Origin: Candidatus Omnitrophota bacterium | GTDB taxonomy: Bacteria > Omnitrophota > Gorgyraeia > Gygaellales > JAHJCI01 | Assembly (NCBI GenBank): GCA_016783355.1 | Contig: JADHWR010000039.1 | Span: 1 to 11,489 of the forward strand | Direction: 5' to 3' | DNA: 11,489 bases | Shown here: one piece after another, positions 1 to 6,634 of the stretch | How positions within the stretch are numbered: the stretch's first letter is position 1 | Layout: every line of letters starts with the position of its first letter | Program-made: the position numbers and the translations under genes | Notes under the pieces: generated by a model | What the model was told of the DNA's origin: nothing | Seen by the model: only the letters and a program-made list of their open reading frames with translations | Databases searched by the model: none

Positions 1-170
1 GGGAAATGATGTTTAAAATTAGAAATCTCGCCCTCCAGCCAAAGTGAGGAAAGACTATTCTCCAAGATTAATTTTATATCCTGAGTCAACTCACTTACTG
101 TATAGATGCGTTGGGTAAGATTGTTAGGATCTAACCCAGTTTGTTTTTTTAGGCTTATATGCGTAGGCAT
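1..170 (-). CDS. xseA: Exodeoxyribonuclease VII large subunit, N-terminal fragment (cut by window edge)
   Basis: This is the N-terminal 56 codons of the large subunit of exonuclease VII, which with XseB degrades single-stranded DNA. Translating the minus strand from an ATG at 168-170 gives a short lead-in and then IYTVSELTQDIK, followed by LWLEGEISNF. This is the characteristic start of XseA: its N-terminal OB-fold ssDNA-binding domain opens with a 'YTVSEL...IK' helix and the 'W..GEISN' strand. The frame stays open to the window edge; the catalytic domain lies beyond it. An in-frame stop (174-176) sits just upstream and no other ATG, GTG or TTG precedes the conserved motif, so the ATG at 170 is the most likely start. 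It overlaps the last 16 bases of the PilZ gene in another frame, which suggests translational coupling. The GAGGA next to the ATG is too close to be an ideal ribosome site. Family call is firm; the start is slightly less so. Confidence 0.88.
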   Translation of the reverse strand, partial: MPTHISLKKQTGLDPNNLTQRIYTVSELTQDIKLILENSLSSLWLEGEISNFKHHF

Positions 171-496
171 TCCTCAACAATTCTTTCGATTCTTGCACGA
201 TCGGTTTCCTTAATATCAATAAACTCAACTCCAACATCAAAATTAGCATCTCGGCGAATTGCCCAAACAATCCTTCCATTACACTCAATAGGCGTGCCCC
301 CGTCCTTCAAATAAAGAAGAATTTCTACAAAGCAAAATCGAGGTAATTCCTTGGATAGAATTATGCAAACCCCACCTACACCAATATTTTCCGTGTGCGT
401 AGAGAAGGTTTGTCTTAAATCGCTTGTTAAGACGACAACCTTGCAAGGATAATTTGCACGCGGAAAACGACGCTTATCAATACCCTGCCACATCAT
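155..496 (-). CDS. PilZ-domain protein (probable c-di-GMP receptor)
   Basis: A 113-residue single-domain PilZ protein. PilZ domains bind cyclic di-GMP and relay the signal to partner proteins in motility, exopolysaccharide or secretion control. The family's RxxxR motif is R9-R13 (RRFPR) near the N-terminus. The second motif, usually [D/N]xSxxG, is N37-I-G-V-G-G42, so the usual Ser is Gly; binding is likely but not certain. Beta-strand patterns follow (VEILLYL, GRIVWAI, FDVGVEF), then a C-terminal helix (residues 98-112), as in stand-alone PilZ proteins. A good Shine-Dalgarno site (AAAGGAG) lies about 9 bases before the first of two adjacent ATG codons, so either Met could be used. The gene is 50 bases downstream of the glycosidase gene and overlaps xseA by 16 bases, so it is probably co-transcribed. 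The partner protein cannot be told from the sequence. Confidence 0.85.
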   Translation of the reverse strand: MMWQGIDKRRFPRANYPCKVVVLTSDLRQTFSTHTENIGVGGVCIILSKELPRFCFVEILLYLKDGGTPIECNGRIVWAIRRDANFDVGVEFIDIKETDRARIERIVEECLRI

Positions 497-546
497 CTTA
501 TCCTACTCCTTTCTTCAATTCTCCCCACACCTACTCTGCTAGATAG

Positions 547-2412
547 CTATTCTTCACCAGCAGGCGAAGCGAGACTTTGACCTTCTTTGACTTCTTGATT
601 AATTGTTTGATTTATCTCATCGGAACATTCTGCCTCTTCAGGAAAATCATCTTCAGCAGCATCTATCCCGGCGGGAACAGGGGGCTTTTTATCCATCACA
701 ATCAAAACTACTGAATACGCCTCCAGGGTTAATGTTTCTTTATAGGCAGTAACATTCCTGATTTCTTTTTCTTCTCGTGGCACAAATGCGCAGTCCAAGC
801 GACAGGTTTTATCTACGATATATTTTTTATAAATGTAGTCTTCCTTAAGATTAGTCAAGTTTATATTTATACTCTGAGGGTGCCGAATCAAAGATGCTGC
901 CCTTTCATTTAAACTAATTACCTCTTTAATCTTTGACTTTATCTTTCTATTCAAGCGTAGAGTTTTTAAAGAAATTTCTTTGCTTAAAATCTCTTTCCAT
1001 TTGTTAGAATTTATCAGATTTACCAAAATTCTTGCCAGTTTCGGGTGTAAATTGGCCAGGTTTCGAGAGAGATAACTTCTGGTAATCTCGGGATCAATAT
1101 AGTTAAACAAAAATAAAGCCAGCTCTGTTTTAGACTTGGTAGCGATAATGCCGACAAATTCATCATCCAGGCGCGAGGCAAGGAACATCTCACTACCCAA
1201 CATATTAAGCATGCGTATTACATTAAACATTGATTTGGGTCCGCCAGTATATTTAATACTCTTCGGCTCAAACCAGAATAAGCCAACGTTTCGGTTTACC
1301 CCTTGTTTATTATTTTTAAAATCCTCAAGGCAAAAGAATAGTTGATAATCAATGCCTGATTTTAACATATTCCTTATCCGGCTGGGAATGGAACTAGCAG
1401 CGACGTAGGACTCCCAACCTCGCTTGAGTTCAAAATTTAATCCCGCATCGTAATTCCATTCACTAATAATTAAAGGTGTAGTTGGATCTAATCCAAAATA
1501 GGAAAACCATTTACGGATAAGCTCAGGGGCAATCTTTCTATAGCGGGTAACCTCGCTTTCCGCAAATGGATCTGAAGTATAGGCATGCCAACTAATAAAA
1601 TCCAAGGGAAGTCTACGCTGAGAACAAAAATGAATAAGTTCATAGATTAGGCTTCTTTCGGGATAAACAATAGTATTACCCTCTAAATTCTGAAACCACC
1701 AAGTTACCCCTGGGCCACCGATGGGGATGTTGCGCTTTATTTCTCCTTCTAATTCCTTTACACTTTCTGCTGCCGCCTGATAAATATTAAGATATTCCTT
1801 TTTTTGCCCTAAGAAAAAATCGTCCAAATCTGGAGCATTCCAGACTTCATACCAAATATCATAACCCTTCACGCAACTAAAATAACGGATAATATCTTTA
1901 ACTAACTCCTTGAACGCCTTAATATCCCAAGGGGAACTCTTTTTATCCAGAACCTTACCCAATCCTGGCGGCATGCCATACAAGTTCAAAAGCGTGGTTC
2001 CTCCTGCCGCATTTATATTTTTAATTACTGTTGAATAATTCTCGAGGAACATAGTCTGCATCTGTTTGTTTTTTGCCAGCTGGACAAACTCCCAAAAGTC
2101 AAACTGCAGACGAAAAATACCTCCCTGCAAATCAAGAAATTCATCAAGTTTGACCAAGGCATCAGGGGCAGCTAAGTTCTGTGGCCAGGTTGGCTCGCGA
2201 TGAAAACCACGGCCGCTTAAATCTATGCCTGGTTTCCATAAAAGATGCGGCGTTGCTTTTGTCTTACCAGTTATATCCAAATTAAAATCAATGCCGTTAT
2301 TCTGGGCAAATGAATTAGATGTTAAAAAAATTAAGAGCGTTAAAAAGGTTAAGTAAGTTATTGACTTACCATGGCTTCCTAACCTTCCTAACATTTGCAA
2401 CTTTTTTAACAT
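547..2412 (-). CDS. Secreted GH39-like glycoside hydrolase
   Basis: A 621-residue exported protein resembling retaining glycosidases of family 39 (xylosidase/iduronidase group, clan A TIM barrel). Residues 1-37 look like a signal peptide with a hydrophobic core (about 19-31) and a likely cut after SFAQ. The probable acid/base Glu189 lies in YEVWNAPD (the clan's W-N-E/A-P strand 4 motif), 'SWHAY' is at 275-279, and the probable nucleophile Glu318 is in ISEWNYDAG. Both catalytic carboxylates therefore appear intact. After the barrel (to about 400) there is a beta-rich region with VGLFWFEP and GIIATKSKTELALFLFN, as in the family's C-terminal sandwich, then an acidic tail of about 45 residues (many E/D). 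The substrate cannot be named. It starts 36 bases after ymdB and may belong to the rny-ymdB transcript. Its first 31 codons lie inside a palindromic repeat (2319-2412), no clear Shine-Dalgarno site precedes the ATG, and a second Met at residue 7 is an alternative start. Confidence 0.72.
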   Translation of the reverse strand: MLKKLQMLGRLGSHGKSITYLTFLTLLIFLTSNSFAQNNGIDFNLDITGKTKATPHLLWKPGIDLSGRGFHREPTWPQNLAAPDALVKLDEFLDLQGGIFRLQFDFWEFVQLAKNKQMQTMFLENYSTVIKNINAAGGTTLLNLYGMPPGLGKVLDKKSSPWDIKAFKELVKDIIRYFSCVKGYDIWYEVWNAPDLDDFFLGQKKEYLNIYQAAAESVKELEGEIKRNIPIGGPGVTWWFQNLEGNTIVYPERSLIYELIHFCSQRRLPLDFISWHAYTSDPFAESEVTRYRKIAPELIRKWFSYFGLDPTTPLIISEWNYDAGLNFELKRGWESYVAASSIPSRIRNMLKSGIDYQLFFCLEDFKNNKQGVNRNVGLFWFEPKSIKYTGGPKSMFNVIRMLNMLGSEMFLASRLDDEFVGIIATKSKTELALFLFNYIDPEITRSYLSRNLANLHPKLARILVNLINSNKWKEILSKEISLKTLRLNRKIKSKIKEVISLNERAASLIRHPQSININLTNLKEDYIYKKYIVDKTCRLDCAFVPREEKEIRNVTAYKETLTLEAYSVVLIVMDKKPPVPAGIDAAEDDFPEEAECSDEINQTINQEVKEGQSLASPAGEE

Positions 2413-2422
2413 TTTAACATTT
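2319..2422. repeat. GTTA-unit imperfect inverted repeat overlapping a signal-peptide coding region
   Basis: Two arms, 2319-2357 and 2375-2412, are about 39-base imperfect inverted copies. Read in the same orientation both begin ATGTTAAAAAA and both end in a GTTA..AAGGTTA..AAG pattern. The 17-base centre contains CCATGG on its minus-strand-upstream side. The outer edge of one arm is exactly the start codon of the glycosidase gene (2410-2412), and an extra unit (AACATTTTAACAT) continues to about 2422. The half-unit style matches the repeat at 10048-10139, so I infer one family. Seen directly: the arms. Inferred: that it is a mobile or dispersed element. Confidence 0.65.
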
Positions 2423-2448
2423 CTTATCCATAGCGGGTTTGGCAGCTA

Positions 2449-3228
2449 TTAACTATTCAGGCTCCTCTGTATCCTTATAATTGACTTGGCCTTGCCTGTA
2501 TCTTCATCGATATTTAAAACCACACCCTGTAATTGAAGGTCCTCATTGGCTACTTCAAACCGATGCTCAATCTGAGTAATGAATCTTGCTAACACACTTT
2601 CGATCTTGCGACCGATAACAGAACGCTGAGGCCCGGTCATACCTACATCAGTAATATAGGCAGTGCCATAGGGAAGAATTTTTTCATCGGCAGTCTGAAT
2701 ATGTGTATGCGTACCCAACACCGCGCTGACCAGTCCATCCAAATACCAACCCATGGCTACTTTTTCGGAGGTTGCCTCGGCATGGAAATCAACGATGATT
2801 ACCTTGGCTTTATTCTTATCGATCTCTTCCTTGACTATACGAAAGGGACATTCTCTTGCCTCCATAAAAACACGGCCCAAGAGATTAATTAACACAACCG
2901 ACCCGCCCGTCTTTGTAATAAACTGTCCTGCGCCCCTGCCGGGAGTGGCCAAAGGAAAATTTGCTGGTCGTAAAAGCCGGGGCTCTTCATTGATTATTGA
3001 AAGCGCCTCTCTTTTTTTAAAGATGTGGTCTCCTGAGGTAAATACATCTATACCATAACTGAAAAGTTCATTGGCAGTGGCAAGTGTAATGCCTGATCCG
3101 CCGGCAGCATTCTCCACATTAGCAATAACAAAATCGAGAGCAAATTCCTTTTTTAAACTTGGCAACAAGCCCTTAACTGTCTCTCTCCCGGGTCTGCCAA
3201 CAATATCACCAATAAATAGTATATTCAT
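2449..3228 (-). CDS. ymdB: YmdB-family metallophosphoesterase (2',3'-cyclic-nucleotide phosphodiesterase)
   Basis: A 259-residue cytoplasmic binuclear metallophosphoesterase of the YmdB/TIGR00282 family (typical length 255-270). Bacillus YmdB hydrolyses 2',3'-cAMP and affects biofilm and motility. Metal-site motifs are in order: FIGDIVGRPGR with D8, the ENAAGG block with E39 and N40, GDH at 66-68, the H149 block (DFHAEATSEK) and THTH with H174/H176 followed by TAD. One departure is visible: the family's conserved GNH is GDH here (Asp67 in place of the metal-binding Asn). Asp can still ligate metal, so activity is plausible. It lies 54 bases downstream of rny; rny-ymdB is a widely conserved pair and they probably share a transcript. 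No strong Shine-Dalgarno site is seen, since the gap is occupied by a repeat; AAAGAT just before the ATG is the best candidate. Family call is secure. Confidence 0.93.
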   Translation of the reverse strand: MNILFIGDIVGRPGRETVKGLLPSLKKEFALDFVIANVENAAGGSGITLATANELFSYGIDVFTSGDHIFKKREALSIINEEPRLLRPANFPLATPGRGAGQFITKTGGSVVLINLLGRVFMEARECPFRIVKEEIDKNKAKVIIVDFHAEATSEKVAMGWYLDGLVSAVLGTHTHIQTADEKILPYGTAYITDVGMTGPQRSVIGRKIESVLARFITQIEHRFEVANEDLQLQGVVLNIDEDTGKAKSIIRIQRSLNS

Positions 3229-3234
3229 ATCTTT

Positions 3235-3287
3235 AGTCTATAGTCCGTGGTCATCTATGGACTACGGACTACCGACCATGGACTACT
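3235..3287. repeat. AGTCC-unit palindromic repeat between rny and ymdB
   Basis: The gap is built from iterated TAGTCC/GGACTA units. The clearest pair is TAGTCCGTGGTC (3241-3252) against GACCATGGACTA (3274-3285), an 11/12 inverted match, with further GGACTAC units between. The stop codon of rny (TAG, 3283-3285) is inside one arm. It could fold as a hairpin in the rny-ymdB mRNA, but there is no U-tract, so it is not a standard terminator. Confidence 0.65.
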
Positions 3288-4836
3288 TTGCGTATTCAAT
3301 CGCCCTGATTTCCCGAATCACGGTTACCTTAATTTGCCCGGGATATTCTAAGCCTTCCTCGATCTTCTTCTTTACATCCCGCGCCAAATTCACTGCTTCA
3401 TTATCACTAATTCTTTGTGGTTCGACAATAACGCGGATCTCTCGACCTGCCTGAATCGCATAAGATCTCTCCACCCCTTTAAAAAGATTAGCGATCCCTT
3501 CTAGTTTTTCTAATCTTTTGATATACGCTTCTAAGGTTTCCTTTCTTGCTCCTGGCCGAGCCGCGCTGATTCCATCAGCAGCTACTGCCAAAATGGCATA
3601 AACCGTTAAGGGGACTTGTTCCTCGTGGTGGGACTCAATGGCATGAATGATTTCGTTAGACTCTCCAAATTTCTTTGCCAGGCTTGCGCCAATGCGCGCG
3701 TGAGTTCCCTCTTGTTGCTGATCGATTGCCTTGCCAATATCATGTAGCAGGCCAATGCGCCGGGCTAAGCGCCAATCTGCACCAAGCTCTGAAGCCATCA
3801 CTCCTAAGAAATAGGCTACTTCAATCGAATGCTGGAGCGCATTCTGGCTAAAGCTAGTGCGGAAGTTTAATCGGCCTAGAAGCTTAATCAATTCTGGAGA
3901 TAATCCCTCAACGCCCAATTCAAAACAAGCAGCCTCACCCTTCTGCTGAATCTGCTCTTCTAAATCCTTGCGCGCCTTAAGCACTACTTCTTCTATCCGG
4001 GCAGGATGAATACGACCATCGCTAATCAATCTACTTAAGGCAACTCGCGCCACCTCTCGCCTTATCGGATCAAAACTGGAAAGGAGTACGCTCTCCGGAG
4101 TATCATCAATAATCACATCTACCCCCGTAGCCATCTCTAAGGCGCGGATATTTCTGCCCTCGCGACCAATAACCCTACCCTTCATCTCATCATTAGGTAG
4201 ATTAACTACACTAACCGTTGTTTCGGCGGTATATTCTGCGGCATACCTTTTAATCGCTAAGCTGATAATATCCATGGCCATCTTATTACCTTGCAGGCGC
4301 ATATCCTCTTCTTGTTTTTTTATCAACACTGCCTTTTCCGCATTTAGCTCCTCACTTATGCGCGCAAGGAGAATCTGCTTTGCCTCTTCAGGAGATAAAG
4401 AGGATATTTTCTGAAGCCGTTCTTTCTCTTCAGCAATGAGATTAAGAAGTTGACTTTCCTTGGCTTTTAGGCCTTCCTCCTGACGCTTGGAATCTGACGC
4501 CTTTGCTTCAAGCTCCTTTTCCTTCTTCTCTAATAACTCCAGGCGTCGGTCGAGATTTATTTCTTTCTGGGTGAATCTCTTTTCTAACTCGGTTAATTCC
4601 TGACGGCGCTCTTTTGTTTTATTTTCAAAATCCTGGCGCAGGCGAAACATCAAGTCTTTTGATTCTAGCTCTACCTCCCGACGCCGGTTCTGAATGTCCT
4701 TATTTGCCTTTTCTAAAATAAACTGCGCTTTGGCCTCCGCATCCTGAATCTTCTTCTCGGCAACGTATTTTCTTAAAAAATAACCGCCGCTTAAGCAAAT
4801 AACCGCCACAATAATCAATAAGATTATGGTCAACAT
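3283..4836 (-). CDS. rny: Ribonuclease Y
   Basis: A 517-residue membrane-anchored endoribonuclease that initiates mRNA decay in many bacteria lacking RNase E. The sequence has the full family architecture: an N-terminal transmembrane anchor (about 2-21), a long charged coiled coil (about 25-185, rich in K/E/R with heptads), a KH RNA-binding domain (about 207-272) with the GxxG loop G224-R-E-G227, and an HD phosphohydrolase domain. Expected HD metal ligands are present: H336 (LQHSIEVA), H365-D366 (LLHDIGK), H379 (THARIGA) and D421 (AADGISAARPGARKETLE, a family signature). Length is normal (510-530). A near-perfect Shine-Dalgarno site, AAGGAGGT at 4846-4853, precedes the ATG at good spacing, and a promoter lies directly upstream. 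It heads the rny-ymdB-glycosidase-PilZ-xseA run. Its stop codon lies within a repeat arm. Confidence 0.97.
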   Translation of the reverse strand: MLTIILLIIVAVICLSGGYFLRKYVAEKKIQDAEAKAQFILEKANKDIQNRRREVELESKDLMFRLRQDFENKTKERRQELTELEKRFTQKEINLDRRLELLEKKEKELEAKASDSKRQEEGLKAKESQLLNLIAEEKERLQKISSLSPEEAKQILLARISEELNAEKAVLIKKQEEDMRLQGNKMAMDIISLAIKRYAAEYTAETTVSVVNLPNDEMKGRVIGREGRNIRALEMATGVDVIIDDTPESVLLSSFDPIRREVARVALSRLISDGRIHPARIEEVVLKARKDLEEQIQQKGEAACFELGVEGLSPELIKLLGRLNFRTSFSQNALQHSIEVAYFLGVMASELGADWRLARRIGLLHDIGKAIDQQQEGTHARIGASLAKKFGESNEIIHAIESHHEEQVPLTVYAILAVAADGISAARPGARKETLEAYIKRLEKLEGIANLFKGVERSYAIQAGREIRVIVEPQRISDNEAVNLARDVKKKIEEGLEYPGQIKVTVIREIRAIEYAK

Positions 4837-4858
4837 ATTTTATTGACCTCCTTTCCTT

Positions 4859-4887
4859 ATTATAAACTGGCATAGGCCTTTAAGCAA
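4859..4887 (-). promoter_or_regulatory. Probable sigma70-type promoter for rny
   Basis: Minus strand TTGCTT (4882-4887), 17-base spacer, then a consensus TATAAT (4859-4864). The predicted start near 4852 would give a very short leader that begins at the Shine-Dalgarno site. The -10 is perfect, the -35 matches 3 of 6. The duplicated repeat at 4890-4987 abuts the -35. Confidence 0.5.
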
Positions 4888-4889
4888 GT

Positions 4890-4987
4890 CCCGTTACAAC
4901 TTATCGTTAACCTATTATTTAGCTTAGTTGTAACACAACAAGCCCCGCTACAGCATTTTACTAACCTATTGTCTGATTTGGTTGTAA
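4890..4987. repeat. Tandem duplication, 54-base period, immediately upstream of the rny promoter
   Basis: Copy 1 (4890-4933) and copy 2 (4944-4987) align without gaps at period 54. They share CCCG, TACA, TAACCTATT (4908-4916 and 4962-4970) and GTTGTAA (4927-4933 and 4981-4987). Copy 1 is also bounded by a perfect inverted pair, GTTACAAC (4893-4900) and GTTGTAAC (4927-4934); in copy 2 the pair has decayed. The position, two bases from the -35, would suit a regulator-binding region, but it could equally be a dispersed repeat. Confidence 0.6.
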
Positions 4988-5008
4988 TGATATTGGTGAG
5001 GAATTAGT

Positions 5009-5097
5009 CCCTTCCTTTAAGACCCCTCCTTTAAAGGAATTAGGAGAGTCTATCCCTGTGGATAATAGGTATAGGAAGGGCTATCCCTGTGGGATTA
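5009..5097. repeat. Mixed direct and inverted repeats downstream of the cyclo-ligase gene
   Basis: CTATCCCTGTGG occurs at 5050-5061 and 5081-5092. CCCTTCCT (5009-5016) is inverted as AGGAAGGG (5073-5080). TCCTTTAAAGGA at 5027-5038 is a perfect 12-base palindrome, and ATCCCTGTGGGAT at 5083-5095 is a small hairpin that reaches into the cyclo-ligase stop codon (5095-5097). No U-tract follows on the minus strand, so I do not call an intrinsic terminator. No coding potential seen. Confidence 0.5.
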
Positions 5098-5661
5098 GGC
5101 AGAAAGGACTTTGCTTACGGGGACGTCGTTTTGCTCAATAGGTAAAGTGGGCAAGATTTGGAAATCAAAGGCCAAACCAATAGAATGCGTATGTTTGGAT
5201 ATTTTTCTTAAGAAACGGTCGTAATATCCTTTGCCTCGCCCAAGGCGATTCCCATCCTTATCAAAAGCAAGGGCCGGCACAACCACCAAATCTAACTCTT
5301 CAATAGGTAGTTCGTTCTCAGTTTGGGACTCCCATATTTGATATGGACCCCTTTTCAACGCGCTATCCTTCTTCAAAGCATAGGGTTTTAAAGTCTTCTC
5401 TTTGCTAGCGCATTGCGGCGCATAAATCTCTTTGCCCAGCTCTCTTGCTTTATTAATCATATTTTTTGTCTTTACCTCGCCATCAAAAGCCAGATAAAAC
5501 ATTATCCTCTTTGCCTTAATGAACTCCTCCAGTTTTAAAAGTCTTATCTCAATTAACCTACTTTTCTCTTCACGCTGCTGTTTTGTCTGTTTTTTTAATC
5601 TGGTTAACAATATATTACGCAATTGCCTTTTTGTCAGCCCCGTACCTTTGTTAAAATTCAT
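5095..5661 (-). CDS. ygfA: 5-formyltetrahydrofolate cyclo-ligase
   Basis: A 188-residue cytoplasmic enzyme converting 5-formyl-THF plus ATP to 5,10-methenyl-THF, which returns stored folate to the one-carbon pool. The family signature is near the C-terminus: PALAFDKDGNRLGRGKGYYD (129-148), the ATP/Mg-binding loop. Also seen are the N-terminal helix with KRQLRN (where the family has K/R-x-x-L-R), the YLAFDGEV strand (56-63), where the family often has an 'E-V-T' segment, and the C-terminal LPIEQNDVPV, where the family's usual H-D is N-D. Length fits (180-200). An in-frame stop lies directly upstream of the ATG. The nearest good Shine-Dalgarno match, GGGAGG, is about 22 bases away, with a six-codon out-of-frame ATG between, so initiation may be weak or coupled. 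It has its own promoter and follows metV, another folate gene, after 154 bases. Confidence 0.93.
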   Translation of the reverse strand: MNFNKGTGLTKRQLRNILLTRLKKQTKQQREEKSRLIEIRLLKLEEFIKAKRIMFYLAFDGEVKTKNMINKARELGKEIYAPQCASKEKTLKPYALKKDSALKRGPYQIWESQTENELPIEELDLVVVPALAFDKDGNRLGRGKGYYDRFLRKISKHTHSIGLAFDFQILPTLPIEQNDVPVSKVLSA

Positions 5662-5704
5662 TCTTTATCATTCTTTCAAAATACCTCCCAACTAACTTCA
5701 TACT

Positions 5705-5733
5705 ATTTTAACATATGAAAGGCGTAGAGTCAA
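5705..5733 (-). promoter_or_regulatory. Probable sigma70-type promoter for 5-FCL
   Basis: Minus strand TTGACT (5728-5733, 5 of 6 to consensus), 17-base spacer, TAAAAT (5705-5710, 5 of 6). The predicted start near 5698 gives a leader of about 37 bases. This makes the cyclo-ligase gene transcribable independently of metV. Confidence 0.62.
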
Positions 5734-5815
5734 TTCTACATCTCTTGGGTATTCCAGGCCATTTCTTCGGATTTCTACGAGAAGGATATCCAAGGGTACG
5801 GGGGCGAGGCATTGT

Positions 5816-6472
5816 TCATTGTTGTGCTACAATTTTGCTTTGCGGACGAATGACCTTGGCAAAATCTCTCGGTACCTTTGTTTTCTTGAATTCGGTAAGG
5901 CGTTTTTGCTTCTCCATTTCTTTATAGATCGAAACCCAGGCGCAATCCTTATCTTTATCCACCTCGCATTTACCCTTATCCATTCCACCACAGGGCCCAT
6001 TGAGCAATCCTTTAGAACAAAGGGTTACCGGACATATCCCGGCAGTAACCCCCAAAACACACTCTCCGCACGCCGAGCATCTCTCATATAGATTACCCTT
6101 TGCATCAACAATACCTAAAAACTGGGTATTGCCGCCAGGTAAAACTACAAGACCCAGCCGGTCATTTGCCTTAATTGATTGAACTCCCAAACCACAAGCT
6201 AAGACTAAAATTGCCTCAGCCTCCCTTAATAGCTTCATATTCTTGGCTAGCCCTATCTTTACTTGACTGGCAATACAGGGTGCCTGAGGTATAACAAAAC
6301 CTAAAACCTGTTTACCATTTTCCTCTAGATGCTTCTTCATCTGCAGAACCTCAGGCTCTCCCCCAGTCTGGCAGAGCGTAGCACACTCCCCACAGCCCAC
6401 CAGAAAGATCTTGTTATATCCTTTTAGGCTATCTAAAATCTCGGTTAGCGGTTTCTGCTCTGTGATAACCAT
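5816..6472 (-). CDS. metV: MetV: Cys-rich (Fe-S/zinc) subunit of MetVF-type methylenetetrahydrofolate reductase
   Basis: A 218-residue cytoplasmic protein matching the MTHFR C-terminal/MetV family, the partner of MetF in the Wood-Ljungdahl (methyl branch) type of methylenetetrahydrofolate reductase. There are 13 cysteines in recognisable groups: C27/C30/C34 (GCGECATLC), C66 (APCIAS), C93 (ACGLG), C132/C135/C138 (CSACGEC), C147/C152 (CPVTLC) and the diagnostic C-terminal GLLNGPCGG...KCEV...CAW block (C161, C169, C177). Known family role is binding Fe-S clusters and metal and transferring electrons to MetF. A clear Shine-Dalgarno site (AAGGAG) precedes the ATG, so this start is well supported. 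metF, which normally lies next to metV, is absent here; the next gene downstream is the cyclo-ligase. A promoter and three consecutive hairpins lie upstream. An anaerobic C1 metabolism is inferred, not shown. Confidence 0.9.
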   Translation of the reverse strand: MVITEQKPLTEILDSLKGYNKIFLVGCGECATLCQTGGEPEVLQMKKHLEENGKQVLGFVIPQAPCIASQVKIGLAKNMKLLREAEAILVLACGLGVQSIKANDRLGLVVLPGGNTQFLGIVDAKGNLYERCSACGECVLGVTAGICPVTLCSKGLLNGPCGGMDKGKCEVDKDKDCAWVSIYKEMEKQKRLTEFKKTKVPRDFAKVIRPQSKIVAQQ

Positions 6473-6481
6473 TTGCTCTCC

Positions 6482-6628
6482 TTCAATGAGCCCCGCACCT
6501 CTTTGCTACGAAGTATCTCTTCGCAGTAGAAAGGTGCGGGGCGAATTGAACCCTTGACATCAAAGATCTCAAGGGTAAATTCGGCCAAACAACTTATGTC
6601 GCTCTTACGAACTCCATAAGTTGTGGTC
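6482..6628 (-). promoter_or_regulatory. Structured metV leader RNA: three consecutive hairpins
   Basis: From the predicted transcription start (about 6628) to the metV Shine-Dalgarno site the minus strand folds as three stem-loops. Hairpin A: ACAACTTATG type arms at 6589-6598 and 6615-6624, 10 perfect pairs, 16-base loop. Hairpin B: inner arms 6550-6557/6569-6576 (ACCCTTGA with TCAAGGGT) extended by outer arms 6540-6547/6578-6586 with one bulge. Hairpin C: arms 6490-6500/6532-6542 (GCCCCGCACCT with AGGTGCGGGGC), 11 perfect pairs, with further pairing inside (CGAAG/CTTCG). The outer arm of B and the arm of C share bases 6540-6542. No U-tract follows C. I do not recognise a known riboswitch. 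Alternatively it may be an inserted repeat: a 9-base direct repeat (TTCAATGAG, 6482-6490 and 6659-6667) flanks it. Confidence 0.6.
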
Positions 6629-6634
6629 TCATTT

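Noticed and set aside
5050..5092. Possible CRISPR-like direct repeat (CTATCCCTGTGG twice)
   Set aside because: Only two short copies with a 19-base gap, no further units and no cas genes.
5735..5815. Terminator or small gene between metV and the cyclo-ligase
   Set aside because: Only a weak imperfect inverted match (CTTGGGTATTCC against GGATATCCAAG) and no U-run; no open frame with a ribosome site.
6490..6542. GC-rich hairpin as an intrinsic terminator
   Set aside because: The stem is strong but on neither strand is it followed by a U-run; on the minus strand the metV Shine-Dalgarno site follows.
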